DNA of 60,117 nucleotides from Deltaproteobacteria bacterium (GCA_030694465.1 JAUXYJ010000051.1:1-60117); one strand, 5' to 3'; shown: positions 1-8,644, counted from the stretch's first letter. The notes: generated from the sequence alone by a model not told the origin. A program made the numbers and translations.

Positions 1-138
1 ACGGCCCTCTCGGTCCTTCGGCGCGCCGCGAAGAGCGTCGGGGACGACGGTCATCCGCAGGTGTTCGACGCGCTCTTTCGCAGCACCGTGAAGAAGCCCA
101 CGGCGAAGAAGAAGGCTGCGAAGCCGCCCGCGGTGTAG
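1..138 (+). CDS. C-terminal end of an unknown protein
   Basis: Only the last 45 residues of a gene that begins outside the window are present, read in frame from base 1 to a TAG stop at 136-138. The tail is rich in Lys, Ala and Pro (for example KKPTAKKKAAKPPAV), a common disordered basic tail in high-GC proteobacteria. No domain can be recognised from this much sequence. The codon use (G or C in most third positions) supports coding. Confidence 0.55.
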   Translation, partial: TALSVLRRAAKSVGDDGHPQVFDALFRSTVKKPTAKKKAAKPPAV

Positions 139-214
139 GTATCGGCAAACGCGAGAATATCGCGGCGGAGTCGCGGCTCGACTTCGGGGAAAGCCACGTA
201 GTCCAAGGCGTTTT

Positions 215-625
215 GTGGAGTACGACTACGACGCCGGCGAGCCGTGGGAGCGTCGAAAGCACGCGCCGCAGGGGGCAACGCCGAGCTTCAAACGCATGAA
301 CGGTCGGGTGGTGACGACATGCCCGAACACCGTTGGGCGCTCGGACGCGAGGGCTGCGCTCAACGACGCGAATCGGTTCGAATGGCGGGACCCAAGGTCT
401 GCAGGCACGCATCCCGACGCGATCTGGATCATGCACGAGCGCGTTTTGTATCGCGCCGAGCCGACGAATCTTGGACGGTCGTTTCACGCGTTTCCTGAGA
501 CCGACGCGAAGCTCCTGGATGCGCTCACGAGACGAGAGCGTCAACAGATGGAAGAGTGGTTTGATCGCCGTGGGCAGCTCGATGCTATGAACAAGTGGCT
601 CGCATCGACGCGAGGTTGGAAATGA
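215..625 (+). CDS. hypothetical protein coupled to an ImmA/IrrE-type peptidase gene
   Basis: This 136-residue soluble protein has no signal peptide, membrane segment or motif I recognise. It is rich in Arg, Trp and acidic residues, and its last third (after DAKLLDALTRRERQQMEEW) is probably helical. The start is a GTG at 215; internal ATG codons (297) would also be possible. Its TGA stop overlaps the ATG of the next gene (ATGA at 622-625), which points to translational coupling and a shared job with the downstream metallopeptidase. By analogy with two-gene modules built on ImmA/IrrE peptidases it could be the target, inhibitor or sensor partner, but nothing in its sequence proves this and no helix-turn-helix is visible. 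Confidence 0.7.
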   Translation: MEYDYDAGEPWERRKHAPQGATPSFKRMNGRVVTTCPNTVGRSDARAALNDANRFEWRDPRSAGTHPDAIWIMHERVLYRAEPTNLGRSFHAFPETDAKLLDALTRRERQQMEEWFDRRGQLDAMNKWLASTRGWK

Positions 626-2028
626 CAACGCAATTCATCGGCCACACAACCACCCTTGGCTTCTCGCTGACGTGGCAAGAAGCTGCGGCGGATCAGCCCA
701 TGCTTGCGACCCGCGGGTGGTTGGGCGCTACTGTTGCGAATCACGAAGTCTGGCCGCACGGAGCGCACGACAGCGAAAGCTGGCCCTGGATCGAGCTGCT
801 CGAGTTTCTCGCGCGACACTGGCGGTATCTCGAGCACGAAATTGGCAGCGATCCGCTGGGACTCGATGAGCCGCTCGATTGCGTTCGAGAGGTCGCAGAA
901 GCACGTTGGGACGACGCCTCGGAGGCGGTTCGTGACGTCGAAGAAGCGCAGCTGCTCGGGTATCTCCGAAGCCACGATCTGTCGCGCGCGCTCCGTGGCG
1001 CGCTTGCACCGAAGCTGTTCGTCGCGCGGCGCAGCGAGCGATGGGCGCGCGTGAGCGCAGCGAACGTAAGCGTCGATGTGCCTTGGCAGGAGGTCAGCGA
1101 GACCCTGGTATCCCTGGGAGACGCCATCGCAGCGCGACTGAGCGCCCTCACGGATTCGCGCAGCGTGTCCGTTTGCCTGGCGTGGGCCGAGCGGTCGAAG
1201 CTCGACGTGGTCGCTCAGTTGGTGATCGCGAGTGGTCGCGATCACGAGCAGGTGAGCAAGCTCATGCAGGGTGCTGCTGGAGAGCCATCTGCCGAGCGCT
1301 TTGCGGTCGCGGCACGGATGGTGTCGGAGCGGGTCTCGCTCGTCGATCTCGCCCCGTTCTTCGACGCATTGCGTGAAGAGACCGAAGCCGATCGAGACCC
1401 ACTGTCGTTGTTGCGAAAGCGCGCAGTCGCACATATTGGCGCTGCGGATGTCGCGGCGATGCGACGCTACGAGCAGGGCTATACGCTCGCGCGTTGGTAT
1501 CGCGAAGAGCGTAAGATTCCTGAGACCGACCGCATCGATCTCGATGCTGAGCTCACTGCGCTTGGCGTGTTCGTGCGAAGCGTCTCCGTCGATCAACCCG
1601 AGGTGGACGCGATGTGCGCCCTCCACCCGAGCGGCGCTGCCTCGATCGTAGTCAACACGTTTGGCGAGCATGCGCAGGGCGCATTGGGCCGACGCGCGAC
1701 GCTTGCTCATGAGCTGTGTCACTTGCTCGTGGATCTCGGAATCGTGATTCCCTTCGTCGAGGCGAAGTCTGTTCGCGCGCCCAAGCATACCGAGCAGCGA
1801 GCCAACGCGTTTGCAGCGGAGTTGTTGGTGCCTCAGTCCGAGGCTGCGCGGGTCGCGCATGAGCTCACGGCGCTCAACGTCCCCGAGACGGTTCGTGCGT
1901 TGAGTCATCGCTTTGGTGCAAGCCAAACGCTCTGCGCGCGGCAGCTGTCGTACGCGTTGCGTCGCGTAGACGTCGACACTTCGATCGACGACGCAGTGGC
2001 CGAGTACATCCGCGCGCTCGAGGGGTAG
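622..2028 (+). CDS. ImmA/IrrE family metallo-endopeptidase
   Basis: Predicted zinc metallopeptidase of 468 residues. The catalytic motif is in TLAHELCHLLVD (His363, Glu364, His367), and a downstream acidic segment EQRANAFAAELLVP (Glu391, Glu400) supplies the third zinc ligand, the usual ImmA/IrrE arrangement. Known members (ImmA of ICEBs1, IrrE/PprI of Deinococcus) cleave a repressor to switch on mobile-element or DNA-damage genes. The N-terminal 250 residues are mainly acidic and helical; I see no clear helix-turn-helix, so it is longer than a bare ImmA (about 170 residues) and differs from HTH-peptidase fusions. I chose the ATG at 622 over the GTG at 595 because it overlaps the stop of the upstream gene as ATGA. 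The substrate is unknown; the coupled upstream protein is the first candidate. Confidence 0.88.
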   Translation: MTTQFIGHTTTLGFSLTWQEAAADQPMLATRGWLGATVANHEVWPHGAHDSESWPWIELLEFLARHWRYLEHEIGSDPLGLDEPLDCVREVAEARWDDASEAVRDVEEAQLLGYLRSHDLSRALRGALAPKLFVARRSERWARVSAANVSVDVPWQEVSETLVSLGDAIAARLSALTDSRSVSVCLAWAERSKLDVVAQLVIASGRDHEQVSKLMQGAAGEPSAERFAVAARMVSERVSLVDLAPFFDALREETEADRDPLSLLRKRAVAHIGAADVAAMRRYEQGYTLARWYREERKIPETDRIDLDAELTALGVFVRSVSVDQPEVDAMCALHPSGAASIVVNTFGEHAQGALGRRATLAHELCHLLVDLGIVIPFVEAKSVRAPKHTEQRANAFAAELLVPQSEAARVAHELTALNVPETVRALSHRFGASQTLCARQLSYALRRVDVDTSIDDAVAEYIRALEG

Positions 2029-2128
2029 CGCTCCCCCTCCCAGGGCCCGCGTATTGTGTGAGGCAGCTTGCACTGGTGAGCGAGGCGCTTCGTGTGACTC
2101 GATTCTCTATGCGCGGGTTTCGCACCGG

Positions 2129-2295
2129 TCCAAACACGGTTCGTGTCGCCGAGCTGCTCGGACACTGTTACCTCGATGCCCGGTTTGTGTAACCAAGGTC
2201 CCGGGTTTGTGTAACCAACGTGGCCAGTCTATGTCACCCGCTCGCCCGGTCTGTGGCACCGAGGTCACCGGCAAAAGTGTTACCAACGTTCCCGG
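2129..2295 (+). repeat. tandem array of a 22-bp unit with TGTNACC core
   Basis: Seven copies of a unit close to CCGGTTTGTGTNACCAACGT lie head to tail. The TGTNACC core starts at 2144, 2166, 2188, 2210, 2232, 2254 and 2278, so the period is 22 bp except for the last step (24). Outer copies are more diverged. A single similar unit occurs at 59915-59943 beside the transposase start. The rest of 2029-2401 holds no gene I can support. Confidence 0.8.
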
Positions 2296-2401
2296 TCGAG
2301 CGCCCACGATCGAGGGGCTTGGACGACGAGGTCTCGACAGTGACTCGGCGCGCGTCTGGGGTCGGTCATCGCAGCTCCAATCGCAGCGCGCAGGCTGCGA
2401 A

Positions 2402-3043
2402 CTACCGCGCGACGAGGCGGTTTGTCCTGCGAAAGTGCTCCCGAAGCTCCGCGCGATCCAGCACGCGCGCTTGGTCTTCGGACACCCCGCCGAGCCCGCC
2501 GCACACCTCGAGCGCTCGATCCCCGAGCTGGTCACGATGGACGACCGGAAACCTGATGGCAGCCGCTCCGTAGCGGAGGTACTCCTTTGCGGCGTACACG
2601 AGCTCACCGCCGAGCATCACGACGACGGGCACCTCCCTGATCTCCGAGCCTGCTGCCTGGAGCCGCGCTGCGGCCGCGCTTGTGAGCACGAAGCGGGCGC
2701 ATCCAGAGGGATTGCCCTGGACCTCGTAGCGCTCGACGTCCGCGTCTTCGATCGACACCATGAACTGCGCGTGATCGAGCCGGCGCACGTTGGTGAGCCA
2801 CGTGGTGTAGTCGTACACGAATGGCGCTTGTCCTCTGAGAAATCGCAGAGAAAACGGCTGCAGCATCGCGGTCTGTCCTGTGGCGCTGCGCGCGCTGTCC
2901 GAGCCCGAGGTGTTCGCGGTGTTCGCGGATCGAGTGCCCTGCCTGCAGGCAGCGAGCGACGCGTTTGCCAGCGCCAGCAGCGCGACCAGCGCGACCCGAT
3001 ACTGGACCGCTGGTTGAAACGGGGCTCGCAGCGATTGATCCAT
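2402..3043 (-). CDS. predicted lipoprotein, function unknown
   Basis: A 213-residue protein that starts MDQSLRAPFQPA and has a hydrophobic stretch ending in the lipobox LAAC at about residue 33, so it is probably exported and lipid-anchored. The ATG at 3043 was preferred to the upstream start at 3097 because it places the signal peptide at the N terminus. The mature part has no recognisable domain; it contains several hydrophobic strands (VPVVVMLGGELVYAAKEYLRYG) and an Arg-rich end. It lies directly downstream of, and on the same strand as, the caspase-like lipoprotein gene (99 bp gap), so the two may be transcribed together. Confidence 0.7.
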   Translation of the reverse strand: MDQSLRAPFQPAVQYRVALVALLALANASLAACRQGTRSANTANTSGSDSARSATGQTAMLQPFSLRFLRGQAPFVYDYTTWLTNVRRLDHAQFMVSIEDADVERYEVQGNPSGCARFVLTSAAAARLQAAGSEIREVPVVVMLGGELVYAAKEYLRYGAAAIRFPVVHRDQLGDRALEVCGGLGGVSEDQARVLDRAELREHFRRTNRLVAR

Positions 3044-3142
3044 CAGGGCCGCCGAGCATACGCGCTCGGGCTCGAGCGCATCCCTCACGGGGATCACTCA
3101 CCCGAGCGCCGCGCGTGTCGTCGTCGCGCATCGTCGTCGCGT

Positions 3143-4777
3143 TCACTCGGGGAGCCGCAGGATCAGCGCGCCAGGCTCGACGCTCCCGCGCTCGATCCTC
3201 GGGTGCTGCTGCGTCGAGAAATCTCCGTTGCTCGTCGTCTGGATGCGCCCGCGAAACTGCGCGAATCGATCGAGCACGTAGTCGCTGAGCTCCCCGAGCA
3301 GCAAGAGCCCGTCGCGGTTGCGATCGGCCTCTCCGGACAGCCCGGTGCGCAGCCAGTACGAGAGGTAGCCCCCTGCGCTGAAGCGCTGCGCCACCTGGCT
3401 GAGCATGTCCTCGTCGCTCGCGAACATGCCGATCCGGCGCGGGCCATTGATCACGTCTCGCGCGAATCCGCCGCTGTAACAGCTGTCGAGCGCGAGGATC
3501 ACCGTGCCTCGCGCGGGCGCGAGCATCGCGGCCATCTCGTCGTCGGTGATCCCGCCGCCGCGCAGGGCGATGGTCTCGTCCATCCCGTCGGGCTCTGTCG
3601 GGCTCACGGTCCCGCGCACCTGTCGGCCGTGCCCCGAGTAGAAGATCAAGAGCACGTCGTCTTCTTCGAGCTGACCCACAAACTGCCGGATCGCCGCGCT
3701 CGAAGCCGCCGGCGTGACCTGCGCGTTGGTGAGTACGAGCTGTCGACTCGTCGGCATCATCCCGCGTTCGTGAAGCGTACGCGCGAGCTCGGTCGCGTCC
3801 TCGTCGCAGTGCGGAAGGTTGCTCGACTCGCCCCCATAGTCGCGAATCCCGAGAAACACACCGTACAGAAGCCCGCGCCCTCGCGGCCCCGCCACGCGCG
3901 CGTTGGGGTCGCCTCTCCTCGCGCCCGGAAGTTGGCTGAACCGCAGCTTGAATGCGCCGACCATGTTCGGGCGGTATCCGCGGACGGCGGCCACGTAGCT
4001 TCCGTCGCTGGGGGCGACGAGGGCGAGCCGCGAGTGGAGGTCTCCCGAGACGCCGTCATCGTTTTGCCAGGACTCTCCGGTCGGGCCGCGCAGCTCGAGC
4101 ACCGTGTCGAACGCAGCGTGGTGCGTCTCGAGCACGAGCCAGTCTCCGCGACGAGCCTCGAAGCGAAAGGTCCTTTGCGTGGTGGTGCTGTTGAGATCGG
4201 ACGCGACGTCCGCGCGGTCGGCGATGGGCGACGATCCTCGGCGATCCGCGGGCGGTCCTGCAGGGCGCGTCGCTTGGTTCACCGCCGAGCCGCGCGCGAT
4301 CTCGAGCCTGTAATCGCCACGATCGGTGTGGTTGAACGACGTCGCGATCACGCGATAGACGCCCGAAGCCTCCGCGGTGAAGGTCAGCCGTGAATCAAGC
4401 ACGCCCTCGGAGACATCGTCGTTCTCCCGCTCCTGGCCGTCTGGCGCGACCACGCGAAGGACGGTGTCGTAGCTGGCGTGCAGGTCGATCTGCACGCGCT
4501 CTCCTTGCTGCAACAGCACGGCGTAAGGGTGTTCGAAGGGGGTCGTGCTGACGCGACGCGGTCGCGCTCCGAGGGTGCCTCGTTGTTCGGTCCTCGCGTT
4601 GGCGCGCGTCTCGAGCGCCTCGGGCGCCTGTGACGCGAGCATCTGCTCAAGCTCCGTGGGCGCATCGCGCCCCACCGCCTGAACATTCGGCTGAAGCGTC
4701 GAGCGGCGTGTCGTACCTGCGCAGTGCGCGGAGCTAATCGCGATCGCCGCGAGCGCGGCGAGATGAATGCGTCGCAT
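3143..4777 (-). CDS. caspase-like (peptidase C14) lipoprotein with two PPC-like domains
   Basis: A 544-residue exported cysteine peptidase candidate. It starts MRRIHLAALA with lipobox SSAHC (Cys19). Two beta-rich repeats follow (about residues 90-165 and 185-285), each with a D-T-V-L ... NDD ... LHSRL/LDSRL pattern like bacterial pre-peptidase C-terminal (PPC) domains. The C-terminal half (about 310-530) is a caspase p20-type fold: LLYGVFLGIRDY at its start, His383 in YSGHG and Cys433 in ALDSCYSGG form the expected catalytic dyad. Prokaryotic caspase homologues of this type are often anchored in the envelope; the substrate is unknown. The start at 4777 is 36 bp from the divergent gene at 4814, so both promoters must overlap. 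Confidence 0.9.
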   Translation of the reverse strand: MRRIHLAALAAIAISSAHCAGTTRRSTLQPNVQAVGRDAPTELEQMLASQAPEALETRANARTEQRGTLGARPRRVSTTPFEHPYAVLLQQGERVQIDLHASYDTVLRVVAPDGQERENDDVSEGVLDSRLTFTAEASGVYRVIATSFNHTDRGDYRLEIARGSAVNQATRPAGPPADRRGSSPIADRADVASDLNSTTTQRTFRFEARRGDWLVLETHHAAFDTVLELRGPTGESWQNDDGVSGDLHSRLALVAPSDGSYVAAVRGYRPNMVGAFKLRFSQLPGARRGDPNARVAGPRGRGLLYGVFLGIRDYGGESSNLPHCDEDATELARTLHERGMMPTSRQLVLTNAQVTPAASSAAIRQFVGQLEEDDVLLIFYSGHGRQVRGTVSPTEPDGMDETIALRGGGITDDEMAAMLAPARGTVILALDSCYSGGFARDVINGPRRIGMFASDEDMLSQVAQRFSAGGYLSYWLRTGLSGEADRNRDGLLLLGELSDYVLDRFAQFRGRIQTTSNGDFSTQQHPRIERGSVEPGALILRLPE

Positions 4778-4813
4778 CGATGGAGTATAGTGTCGAAGCG
4801 AGCAGCGCCACCG

Positions 4814-6160
4814 ATGCGATTTCTGCTGTTGACCACGGATTCTGCCTGCGAACGCTGCGCGTCGGTGCTGAAGGAGGGCGAGCTCGCGGCCCTCGTCGCC
4901 AGCGACGTTGGCAAGAGCGAGGCGCTGCTGCACCCCGCGTGCGCCATGGCGATCAGCGTCGATTCGTTTGTGCGCGCGCTCGAGAGCACGACGCTGACGA
5001 TCCCCGACCGAGAGACGCTCGAGCAACGGGCCAGGCGGCGACAGCTCGCGCGCCAGGGGCGGCGGGATGCGCGGTGGTCTGTCGGAGAGGACGCGCTCGG
5101 CGCAATGATCGGCGTCGCGCCGAAGCGCGCGCTCGAGGACGACTGCGTCATCGAGCCCATGAGCGACGCGGCGGGCAGGCCCGTGGTGCGGGTGATCGTT
5201 CACGGAGGGGGCGTCGACGCGCGCTTCTGGAGGGTGCTCCGCGCCCAGCGCCTCTGGGCGTCGAGCAAGCGCGAGTACTTCTTCATCGAACCGGCGAAGG
5301 GCTGGGAGGTCGTGCCTGGCGAAGATCCGACGCAGCCGATCGTCGCGCACGTGTACATGGTCGACGCGAAGAAGCCGATCGAACGCGAGTCGCGGCTGTG
5401 GCAGCTCCGCGTGCTCGGCGCGCCGCGGCCTCTCGTGCTGGTCTCAGGAACGCCCCCGAAAAAGCTCGGCTCCGCGTCGATCGCCGCGGTGAGGGCGAGG
5501 CTCGACATCGCGGGCTACGTCGGGGACGACTGCCCCTTGTTGAGCGTCCATCGTGTAAACGAAGCGGCTCTCTCGGCGCTGGTCGACGGGCTAGACGAGC
5601 ACTTCGACGGCGGAGAGTTTCGTGAGCGCGGGCACCCGGCGCAGCGGTACGCGGACGCGATGCTCGAAGACGTCCGAACGCGGGATGCGCGAGACTGGCG
5701 CGGGTGGACCTCGTTTCGGGCGAATTTCGCGGCGTGGGGCCGCACAGAGCGATCCGACGCGAAGCTCATCGAGCTCTGGGACGAGCTCTTCGAGCGAGGC
5801 GAGCTCGAGCTGTGCACGTCGCTGCTCGCGAGTCGGACTGTCTACGATCGAGCGCGGCTCGCGCGATGGTTCGAGGCCGAGCGTTCGAGGGGAGGGCAGG
5901 AGCCGGTCAACGCGTTTTGGGCGGTGCTCCGTTGGGCCAACGCGCAAGAGCCACAGGGCACGTTCGAGCGATGCTTGTCGCTGCTGCTCGAGTCTACAAA
6001 CCAGCGTCGACAGAAGATCCTGCTCGACGCGCTGCGAGAGACCGCGAGCCAGGGCGCGATCCGTTGGCTCGACGCGACCTACGGTCCCGCGTGGAAATCG
6101 GGCTACGAACCGCTCGACACCGAGCTCGCTCGTTGGCGAAAGCGGCATCGATCGCAGTAA
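4814..6160 (+). CDS. family member A: zinc-finger protein with degenerate EF-Tu-like region
   Basis: A 448-residue cytoplasmic protein and one of four related proteins in the window (A here, B 39168-40655, C 45674-47146, D 49745-50758). The N terminus carries Cys12, Cys15, His40 and Cys43 (CX2CX24HX2C), the ligand pattern of PARP-type zinc fingers. The middle shares family motifs: GRPVVRV, SSKREY, DPTQPIVAHV, then a block ending GYVGDDCPLLSVHRVNEAAL that resembles the end of an EF-Tu-type G domain (GxPxxxVxxNK...GDDxPxxxGSALxAL) but lacks the P-loop and NKxD. The C-terminal 180 residues are helical, perhaps HEAT-like. ATG 4814 is the start nearest to the zinc finger. Function is unknown; nucleotide hydrolysis is unlikely. 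Confidence 0.85.
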   Translation: MRFLLLTTDSACERCASVLKEGELAALVASDVGKSEALLHPACAMAISVDSFVRALESTTLTIPDRETLEQRARRRQLARQGRRDARWSVGEDALGAMIGVAPKRALEDDCVIEPMSDAAGRPVVRVIVHGGGVDARFWRVLRAQRLWASSKREYFFIEPAKGWEVVPGEDPTQPIVAHVYMVDAKKPIERESRLWQLRVLGAPRPLVLVSGTPPKKLGSASIAAVRARLDIAGYVGDDCPLLSVHRVNEAALSALVDGLDEHFDGGEFRERGHPAQRYADAMLEDVRTRDARDWRGWTSFRANFAAWGRTERSDAKLIELWDELFERGELELCTSLLASRTVYDRARLARWFEAERSRGGQEPVNAFWAVLRWANAQEPQGTFERCLSLLLESTNQRRQKILLDALRETASQGAIRWLDATYGPAWKSGYEPLDTELARWRKRHRSQ

Positions 6161-6177
6161 GGGCGCGCGGGAGCAGC

Positions 6178-6354
6178 GGCGCATTGTGCTTCGGAGGATA
6201 GGCCCTCCAACCTCGGTCCGTCGCCCACGCATCCGCAGTCGTCGACCCGTTCACCCGTTGCCTCGTCGTCGCCCTCAGCCCTTTGCGACCGCGCCGCGAT
6301 CGGTCCACCCCGCAGCGCCCCATCGATGCGATCGCCGCTGAATTCGCTGGACTC
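6178..6354 (+). repeat. dispersed repeat R1, full copy
   Basis: About 175 bp, directly after gene A. It has the left-end hairpin GGAGGATAGGCCCTCC, the internal block CCTTTGCGACCGCGCCGCGATCGG and a diverged right end (GATCGCCGCTGAATTCG). The same order of blocks recurs at 8682, 12440 and other places in the window. No reading frame is conserved between copies, so it is an intergenic element and not a gene. Confidence 0.85.
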
Positions 6355-6420
6355 GCGCGGCGTGTGTGCACACCGTGTCCGTCACCTTCGCGCGGTATAT
6401 TGCAAGCATTTCGCGCTTGG

Positions 6421-6996
6421 CTAGTACAGCGCGCTCTCGTGCTCCATCGAGAGGACCAAGAGCGGCCCGCGCGCGGGAAGCGATCGGCCGCTGGGCAACG
6501 GCAACGGCAACGGCACGGCTCCTGCGAAGTGCGCGACGACGGTGAGCGTGTCCAACGACAGGTGCACCGCACGCTCAGCTCCCAGCGAACCGACGTCGTA
6601 GGGGGCACCCATCCCGCCATGATGAAAGACGATGGTTCCGCCGGCGAGGGTCCAGTGGGTTGGATGCCATTCGAGGCAAGGTAAGTCGCCACGAACCAGC
6701 TCGCGCAGCGGTTGAACGCGACCGCGGACCGAGCGCACGAGCCAATCGCGGTAGGGCCGCTGGTCCTGGCACGTCGACGGACCGACGCGAATGCGCACCA
6801 CCGCGCGTGGAGCGCCCTGCGCGTCGGGTCCCACCGCGAGCACAGATTCAAGTGAGCATCGCGCGCGGCCCGCGCAAAGCGAATGCGCGACGCTCGCCTG
6901 CGTAGCGTCGAATCGCGGGGACGCTGACTGCGCCTGCGAATTTGCAGCAAACGTGAGGACTCCGATCGCGGCTACAAACGAGCTTTCGACGCGCAT
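6421..6996 (-). CDS. secreted protein, function unknown
   Basis: A 191-residue protein that starts MRVESSFVAAIGVLTFAANS with an AQA-type signal peptidase I site near residue 24, so it is probably periplasmic or secreted. The mature part has four Cys residues (SLCAGRARC, TCQDQ, LPCLEW), probably disulphide bonded, and several beta strands; the C-terminal part has a Pro-Leu stretch (VPLPLPLPSG). I do not recognise a family. The long upstream extension to 7263 crosses an R1 copy and was rejected. It lies alone between two R1 copies and runs opposite to its neighbour at 7301. Confidence 0.65.
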   Translation of the reverse strand: MRVESSFVAAIGVLTFAANSQAQSASPRFDATQASVAHSLCAGRARCSLESVLAVGPDAQGAPRAVVRIRVGPSTCQDQRPYRDWLVRSVRGRVQPLRELVRGDLPCLEWHPTHWTLAGGTIVFHHGGMGAPYDVGSLGAERAVHLSLDTLTVVAHFAGAVPLPLPLPSGRSLPARGPLLVLSMEHESALY

Positions 6997-7095
6997 GAGC
7001 GCGAGGATACTCCGAGGATGCGCCGTAAAGAGACGTGCGCCGGTCGAGCGTCGATTCTCCACGCCGTGCAGCGTGGCATCGCTGTCGCTCGCGTG

Positions 7096-7168
7096 CCCGC
7101 GCCGCGGTCGGCCCTGCCCCGCCGCGCCGTCGGTTCGCCCCTTTGGTTTCACGGGGGATATCGAGGTG
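7096..7168 (+). repeat. dispersed repeat R1, right half
   Basis: Right half of R1: CGCGCCGCGGTCGGCC, CCGCCGCGCCGTCGGTTCGC and the end GGGGGATATCGAGGTGG. It is most like the copy at 12440-12610, which has the same CGCCGTCGGTTCGCCC variant. Confidence 0.75.
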
Positions 7169-7300
7169 GTACCAATTCCTCTGACACGGACACTTCGGTC
7201 ATTGAGAATGAGCACATTGCAAGCACCCGTGCAGATCGCTGCACAAGACCGCACAACGCTCAATCGATTGTATCCGAGCAGATTGCGGAGGGTCCCGTCG

Positions 7301-8290
7301 ATGAAACAGACGAGCCTCTATGCCCTTGCGGTTGCGGTTGCTCTTCTTGGCGTGGCGGTGAACTGCACACGTCCTGTGGATCTGGGCGCACGTGAGCACA
7401 CAGGCACAGCCGGAGCGCAGGCACATGCAGACGCTCACGCAGTAGACACAGATGTTTTGCTGACCGATGCCTCTGGTGATCGAGAAGAGGGTGGCCCGCC
7501 GTGCAGGTCCGTGGGCCCTGTCGAGCTTGATGGGCAGACGGTAGCGTGGGCTGAGACCCTTGTGCCGTGGATGTGCACGCACGGCGATCGGGTTGAGTCC
7601 ATCGCGCAAGAGACGGCGCGGGTTGGAGATGTGGGACTAGAGGCGTTTTCCCAGGATGAAAGGAATTCGTTGGATAGTCGTGGTGAGGTGTATCGTGTGA
7701 GCCTGCGGACAAGCGCGGGTCACATCCGGGGGAGCGTCCATATGGGGATGGGCACCGATGGCCACCATGGCGAGATCATTTCTTTGATGCCTGTCGGTCC
7801 GCCAGATGCCCGTGCCTTGGGTGGCCATCAGCTTGAAGCGGTGATGCCATTCATTTTTGCCGTTGCTCACTTTCGAGATCAGTACGAGCAGACCCCCCAT
7901 CGCAGCGGCCACGCCGGATTTACTGGATCAGAACTCGGCATCGACGTCCCGGGCCTCGCGAGGCTGCCCGAGTTTGCAAACCGTCCGAGGATTGCGCTGG
8001 ATCCTGAGTTCATACGCGTTGTCGCGCAGTACGAGGCGCGCAGGAGGCGATTGAGCGAGCATCCCGTAGTCCGACCGTGGGAGCACGTTGTGCCGACTAC
8101 GATTTTACGAGTCAGTCCGCAGCTCATCGACTGGGTCATGGACTGCGGCTGTGACGTCCGCAGAGTGAGTGTCGTGATCGAAGGCAGAGTGCAGGTGGCT
8201 GAACCTCCGGCTGTCATACCACCGCCATTCTGTGGTCCCAGGGGAGGGCTCGGGTGTCGACCGAGGCCGCAGAGAAGGCAGCGCCGATAG
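7301..8290 (+). CDS. exported protein, function unknown
   Basis: A 329-residue protein starting MKQTSLYALAVAVALLG with a strong signal sequence; the Cys at residue 22 (VAVNC) could be a lipidation site but the lipobox is weak (N before C). A GGAG ribosome site lies about 10 bp before the ATG. Residues 30-65 are rich in His, Ala and Asp (AQAHADAHAVDTDV), like the linker of myxobacterial lipoproteins. The mature domain has conserved-looking Cys pairs (MCTHGD, DCGCDV) and ends in an Arg/Pro-rich tail. No family is recognised. Base composition is slightly lower in GC at third positions than its neighbours. Confidence 0.75.
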   Translation: MKQTSLYALAVAVALLGVAVNCTRPVDLGAREHTGTAGAQAHADAHAVDTDVLLTDASGDREEGGPPCRSVGPVELDGQTVAWAETLVPWMCTHGDRVESIAQETARVGDVGLEAFSQDERNSLDSRGEVYRVSLRTSAGHIRGSVHMGMGTDGHHGEIISLMPVGPPDARALGGHQLEAVMPFIFAVAHFRDQYEQTPHRSGHAGFTGSELGIDVPGLARLPEFANRPRIALDPEFIRVVAQYEARRRRLSEHPVVRPWEHVVPTTILRVSPQLIDWVMDCGCDVRRVSVVIEGRVQVAEPPAVIPPPFCGPRGGLGCRPRPQRRQRR

Positions 8291-8391
8291 GTGCGTCCTC
8301 CCTTGGCCGCGTGCTTGAAGAGCTCCCACCCTGTGAACCCGGCGACGTCGCCGGGTACCCCTTGCGCGGGGAGCGCGGGGAGGGACACACG

Positions 8392-8644
8392 ATGAAGCAA
8401 ATTCGCACGGCGTTGCGCAACGCTCATGCGCGTCAATCCTTCACCGATGCGCGCGAGGCACTGAGCGATGCGCATACGCTGTGCGAGACGGCCGCATTGC
8501 GTAGACCCCCAACGAGAGAGTGCAAAGGACGCCTGCGTGCTCTGGAGCCTCGCGATGCGCTGCAAGGCCCACATCACCCGTTATGAAATACGATTTTCAT
8601 CCGCGTCATGGGAAAATCACTGACACAATGATGGCTGATTTTGA
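8392..8644 (+). other. small ORF and duplicated 37-bp fragment, possible gene remnant
   Basis: An ATG at 8392 follows a GGGGAGGGA ribosome-site-like stretch and opens a 64-codon frame ending at 8586. Within it, bases 8530-8566 are nearly identical to 49546-49582, upstream of family member D. In another frame the shared segment reads ACVLWSLAMRCK. Which frame was coding is unclear. I read this as a small gene or a gene remnant; nothing else in 8291-8681 is supportable. Confidence 0.3.

Noticed and set aside
541..2073. Minus-strand frame of 510 codons
   Set aside because: Antisense to the peptidase gene with its zinc motif; no signal or motif of its own.
2054..4393. Long plus-strand frame of 779 codons
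   Set aside because: It lies antisense to the lipoprotein and caspase genes, which have signal peptides and catalytic motifs. The frame is open only because of high-GC codon bias and its product is rich in Arg, His and Ala without any motif.
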